Shown: positions 15,766 through 17,721 of the stretch, one piece after another | How the letters are laid out: every line of letters starts with the position of its first letter | Position numbering within the stretch: position 1 is the stretch's first letter | Source: Chryseobacterium sp. UBA6632 | GTDB taxonomy: Bacteria; Bacteroidota; Bacteroidia; Flavobacteriales; Weeksellaceae | Direction: 5' to 3' | NCBI GenBank assembly: GCA_002455915.1 | Contig: DKLU01000120.1 | Coordinates: 1-17,721 of the forward strand | DNA length: 17,721 nucleotides | The notes under the pieces: generated by a model | Told to the model about the DNA's origin: nothing | The model's input: only the letters and a program-made list of their open reading frames with translations | Database searches by the model: none | Position numbers and translations under genes: made by a program

Positions 15766-15794
15766 TAGTTTTTCATAATAAAATATCCTGGCTC

Positions 15795-15823
15795 CTAAAC
15801 TAATATTATTTTCCATTACACAA
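15795..15823 (-). promoter_or_regulatory. Candidate flavobacterial promoter for the susC operon
   Basis: On the minus strand a TTG (15823-15821) is followed after 18 bases by TAGTTTAG (15802-15795), one base from the Bacteroidota/flavobacterial -7 element TAnnTTTG. The spacing fits the usual 17-20 bases. This would start transcription near 15788 and give a leader of roughly 165 nt containing the operator-like palindrome. AT-rich DNA yields such matches by chance, so this is a candidate only. Confidence 0.45.
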
Positions 15824-16438
15824 AGAAAAAAATATTATTTTTTCATTAATTTGATTGTTTAATGTGTTAATTTTTTCAAAACATTTGTTTGTTAGGTTGT
15901 CTTAATTTATTGATTATTAAATGATTATTATTTTGTAAGTTAACTTTTATTTGTATTTAAAAATCTTTAAAAAATGTATTGTTTAACATTTTAAAACTTA
16001 AAAATTCCTTAAAATCTGCCTCATTTTTGGCCTTGAAAAATCCCCAAATTTGCCTTCAAGAATAAAATTTTCACCCTTTTACTGATTTTTGTCAGCTTTT
16101 CTGGTTAATATTTTTAACCTTATTTTCTACTCAATAAGGATTAATCTTAATATATATAATATGTAGAGTATATTTAGCTTATTATTATCGATTCAATATT
16201 GATTGTTTTGTGGTTTTATTTTGGCACGATTTTATATTTAGACCATAGTTAAGCATTAATTTTGGTTAATCTAAATCTTAATATTTTCTTAAAATATTTC
16301 TTAATTTCGCTCAATTTTAAATTTTATTAAATTGTATTTCAGGTGATTATAAATTTAAATTAAATTTTTGTTAACTAATTGCAGAATAATTATATATTTA
16401 TCCCACAAGTATTTCTACAGAATTTTAGTGTAATTTTA

Positions 16439-16452
16439 TGCAATCGATTACG
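16439..16452. promoter_or_regulatory. LacI-family-like operator upstream of kduI
   Basis: TGCAATCGATTACG differs by one base from the susC-side site TGCAATCGATTGCG and fits TGNAANCGNTTNCA at 13 of 14 positions. It ends 52 bp before the kduI start. TATATTTA at 16393-16400 is one base from the TAnnTTTG element and would place the site just downstream of the start of transcription, as on the susC side, but no TTG lies at a good distance, so that promoter is weak. Sharing of this word across both arms of the divergent locus is the main support. Confidence 0.68.
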
Positions 16453-16503
16453 CAATGTTTAACAGGTTTTGATAAAACCGCAAAAAGAAAAGTATAAAGT
16501 AGT

Positions 16504-17340
16504 ATGACAAAATCAGAATTTCGTTACGCCCATCATCCAGAAGATGTAAAAAAATATACAACTGAAGACTTGAGAAGGGAGTTTTTGATGAATGATTTAT
16601 TTAATGAAGATCAGATCAATGTAGTGTATTCTATGTACGACAGAATGATTGTTGGGGGTGTAATGCCTGTAAAAAGTGCTTTGAAACTTGAACCAACAGA
16701 CGATCTTAAAGCAGAGAATTTCCTTGATAGAAGAGAATTGGGAATCATCAACGTTGGTGCTGCCGGAAAGGTGACTGTTGATGGCGAGGTTTTCGAACTG
16801 GGAAACAAAGAAGCTTTATACATCGGAAAAGGAGCAAAAGATGTTGTTTTTGAAAACGGAAATGAAGGTCAGACTTTATTCTATTTCAATTCTGCACCGG
16901 CTCATCACGCTTATCCTACAAAGAAAATCACGAAAAACGAAGCTGAAATTGTAGAATTGGGCGAAACAAAATACGCAAACAGAAGAACAATCAATAAACT
17001 GATCGTCAACAGTGTATTGGAAACTTGTCAGCTACAAATGGGTATGACCGAGCTACACGAAGGAAGCGTTTGGAACACAATGCCTTCTCACACGCACACT
17101 AGAAGAATGGAAGCTTATTTCTATTTCGATTTGGAAGAAGGTCAGGCGGTAAGTCATTTTTTAGGACAACCGAATGAAACTCGTCATATTTTTATGAAAA
17201 ACAATGAAGCGGTATTGTCTCCGGAATGGTCGATTCACTCAGGCGTTGGAACTTCCAACTATACATTTATCTGGGGAATGGCAGGAGAAAATATGGATTA
17301 TGGCGATATGGATGCTGTTAAAACTAACGAACTAAAGTAA
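16504..17340 (+). CDS. kduI: 5-keto-4-deoxyuronate isomerase (4-deoxy-L-threo-5-hexosulose-uronate ketol-isomerase)
   Basis: Cytoplasmic Zn enzyme that converts 5-keto-4-deoxyuronate, formed from unsaturated galacturonate, to 2,5-diketo-3-deoxygluconate. It has no signal peptide. The cupin metal site is intact: His196 and His198 in PSHTHTRR, Glu203 in MEAYFYF, and His245 in WSIHSG, which match the positions known in the Escherichia coli enzyme. Length 278 aa equals the family norm. It is followed after 8 bp by kduD in the same direction, a standard pairing, and is divergent from the susC-led run whose GH105 product it consumes. An operator-like palindrome 52 bp upstream is shared with susC. 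Start ATG gives the expected N-terminus; no clear Shine-Dalgarno is present. Confidence 0.97.
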   Translation: MTKSEFRYAHHPEDVKKYTTEDLRREFLMNDLFNEDQINVVYSMYDRMIVGGVMPVKSALKLEPTDDLKAENFLDRRELGIINVGAAGKVTVDGEVFELGNKEALYIGKGAKDVVFENGNEGQTLFYFNSAPAHHAYPTKKITKNEAEIVELGETKYANRRTINKLIVNSVLETCQLQMGMTELHEGSVWNTMPSHTHTRRMEAYFYFDLEEGQAVSHFLGQPNETRHIFMKNNEAVLSPEWSIHSGVGTSNYTFIWGMAGENMDYGDMDAVKTNELK

Positions 17341-17348
17341 TTTTTCTA

Positions 17349-17721
17349 ATGAATTTATTTGATTTATCCGGCAAAGTTGCGGTCGTTACAGGCGGTACTC
17401 ACGGATTAGGAATGGCAATGGCAGAAGGTCTTGCCGCTGCAGGTGCTGAATTGGCGATCACAAGCACAACGCCGTCAAAATTAGAGGAAGCTTTAAACTA
17501 TTATCATTCCAAAGGATACAAAGCAACCGGTTATCTTTTTGATGTGACGGATGAGCTGGAAGCCGCTCAGAAAGTAGCTCTTATGGAAGCTACTCATGGA
17601 AAAATAGACATCCTTGTCAATAATGCAGGAATAATCAAACGTATTCCGGCGATTGAGATGGAAGTAGAAGACTTTAGAAAAGTAATCGATGTAGATCTTA
17701 CAGGACCTTTTATCATGTCCA
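17349..17721 (+). CDS. kduD: 2-keto-3-deoxygluconate 5-dehydrogenase, partial (truncated by window edge)
   Basis: Short-chain dehydrogenase/reductase that reduces 2,5-diketo-3-deoxygluconate to 2-keto-3-deoxygluconate with NAD(P)H, the step after KduI. Only the first 124 codons are in the window. They begin MNLFDLSGKVAVVTGG and show the nucleotide-binding TGGTHGLG (14-21), the Asp65 that follows strand 4, NNAG (91-94), and then IIKR(I)P, characteristic of KduD. The active-site Ser and YxxxK lie beyond the edge. The ATG is 8 bp after the kduI stop, so co-transcription is nearly certain. The SDR fold is directly visible; the specific assignment rests on sequence style and the kduI neighbour. 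Confidence 0.92.
   Translation, partial: MNLFDLSGKVAVVTGGTHGLGMAMAEGLAAAGAELAITSTTPSKLEEALNYYHSKGYKATGYLFDVTDELEAAQKVALMEATHGKIDILVNNAGIIKRIPAIEMEVEDFRKVIDVDLTGPFIMS

Larger units (their letters stand above)
15622..16503. other. Gene-free AT-rich divergent regulatory region
   Basis: This 882-bp gap between susC and kduI holds no credible reading frame in either direction. It is very AT-rich with long A and T runs, especially 15830-16330. It contains the two LacI-like operators described separately near its two ends and a candidate susC promoter. The middle 600 bases are poor in recognisable sites; a degenerate TTATCGATTC word at 16185-16194 shares the ATCGAT core. Nothing seen there suggests a tRNA, riboswitch or mobile element. 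A small RNA cannot be excluded from sequence alone. Confidence 0.75.

Noticed and set aside
16181..16196. TTATCGATTCAAT word in the divergent region as a third operator
   Set aside because: It keeps the ATCGAT core but loses the outer GC pairs of the palindrome; could be a degenerate site but not supportable alone.
16222..16237. Possible sigma-54 promoter (TGGCACG)
   Set aside because: The -24-like TGGCACG is there, but the -12 TTGC is replaced by TATA, and no sigma-54 activator site is visible; chance match in AT-rich DNA.
1..17721. CRISPR array, tRNA, rRNA, transposase or prophage genes
   Set aside because: No regularly spaced direct repeats, no cloverleaf or rRNA sequence, and no integrase or transposase-like protein was seen on either strand.

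Overview
The window is almost entirely one polysaccharide utilization locus (PUL) for pectin, most likely from a Flavobacteriia member of the Bacteroidota (Chryseobacterium or a close relative). The support is a SusC/SusD pair, AT-rich DNA (very AT-rich between genes), flavobacterial signal peptides ending in ...A|Q, starts mostly without a Shine-Dalgarno sequence but with A-rich leaders, and palindromic repeats of the kind scattered through these genomes. Genus is inferred from style, not from a search.

Layout. Ten genes lie on the minus strand and read leftward from about 15.6 kb to 0.15 kb: a SusC-type TonB-dependent transporter, a SusD-type glycan-binding lipoprotein, a CE8 pectin methylesterase, a PL1 pectate lyase, a GH105 unsaturated galacturonidase, a GH43 glycosidase, a GH28 polygalacturonase, an alpha/beta-hydrolase esterase, a second CE8 pectin methylesterase and a CE12-type SGNH acetylesterase. 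An 882-bp AT-rich gap without genes (15622-16503) separates susC from a divergent plus-strand pair, kduI and kduD; kduD runs off the right edge.

How it fits together. Methyl groups are removed by two CE8 enzymes and acetyl groups probably by the CE12 enzyme and perhaps the alpha/beta hydrolase. PL1 and GH28 cut the exposed homogalacturonan by elimination and hydrolysis, and GH43 probably trims neutral side sugars. SusCD brings oligomers into the periplasm. GH105 releases unsaturated galacturonate, whose rearranged form (5-keto-4-deoxyuronate) is taken by KduI and KduD to 2-keto-3-deoxygluconate. The enzyme set points to homogalacturonan with acetyl and arabinan or xylan-type decorations; there is no rhamnogalacturonan lyase or rhamnosidase here.

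Most interesting signals. (1) Two near-identical LacI-family-like operators (TGCAATCGATTGCG at 15752-15765 and TGCAATCGATTACG at 16439-16452) sit upstream of susC and of kduI, suggesting one regulator for both arms, although no regulator is encoded in the window. (2) A strong hairpin with a T-rich tail lies between susD and the first enzyme gene. (3) Six palindromic repeat-like elements from about four families occupy the longer gaps of the leftward gene run and its left end. (4) The SusC protein lacks the usual N-terminal carboxypeptidase-like domain. No wholly new system was found; this is a recognisable pectin PUL with several regulatory and architectural features worth testing.
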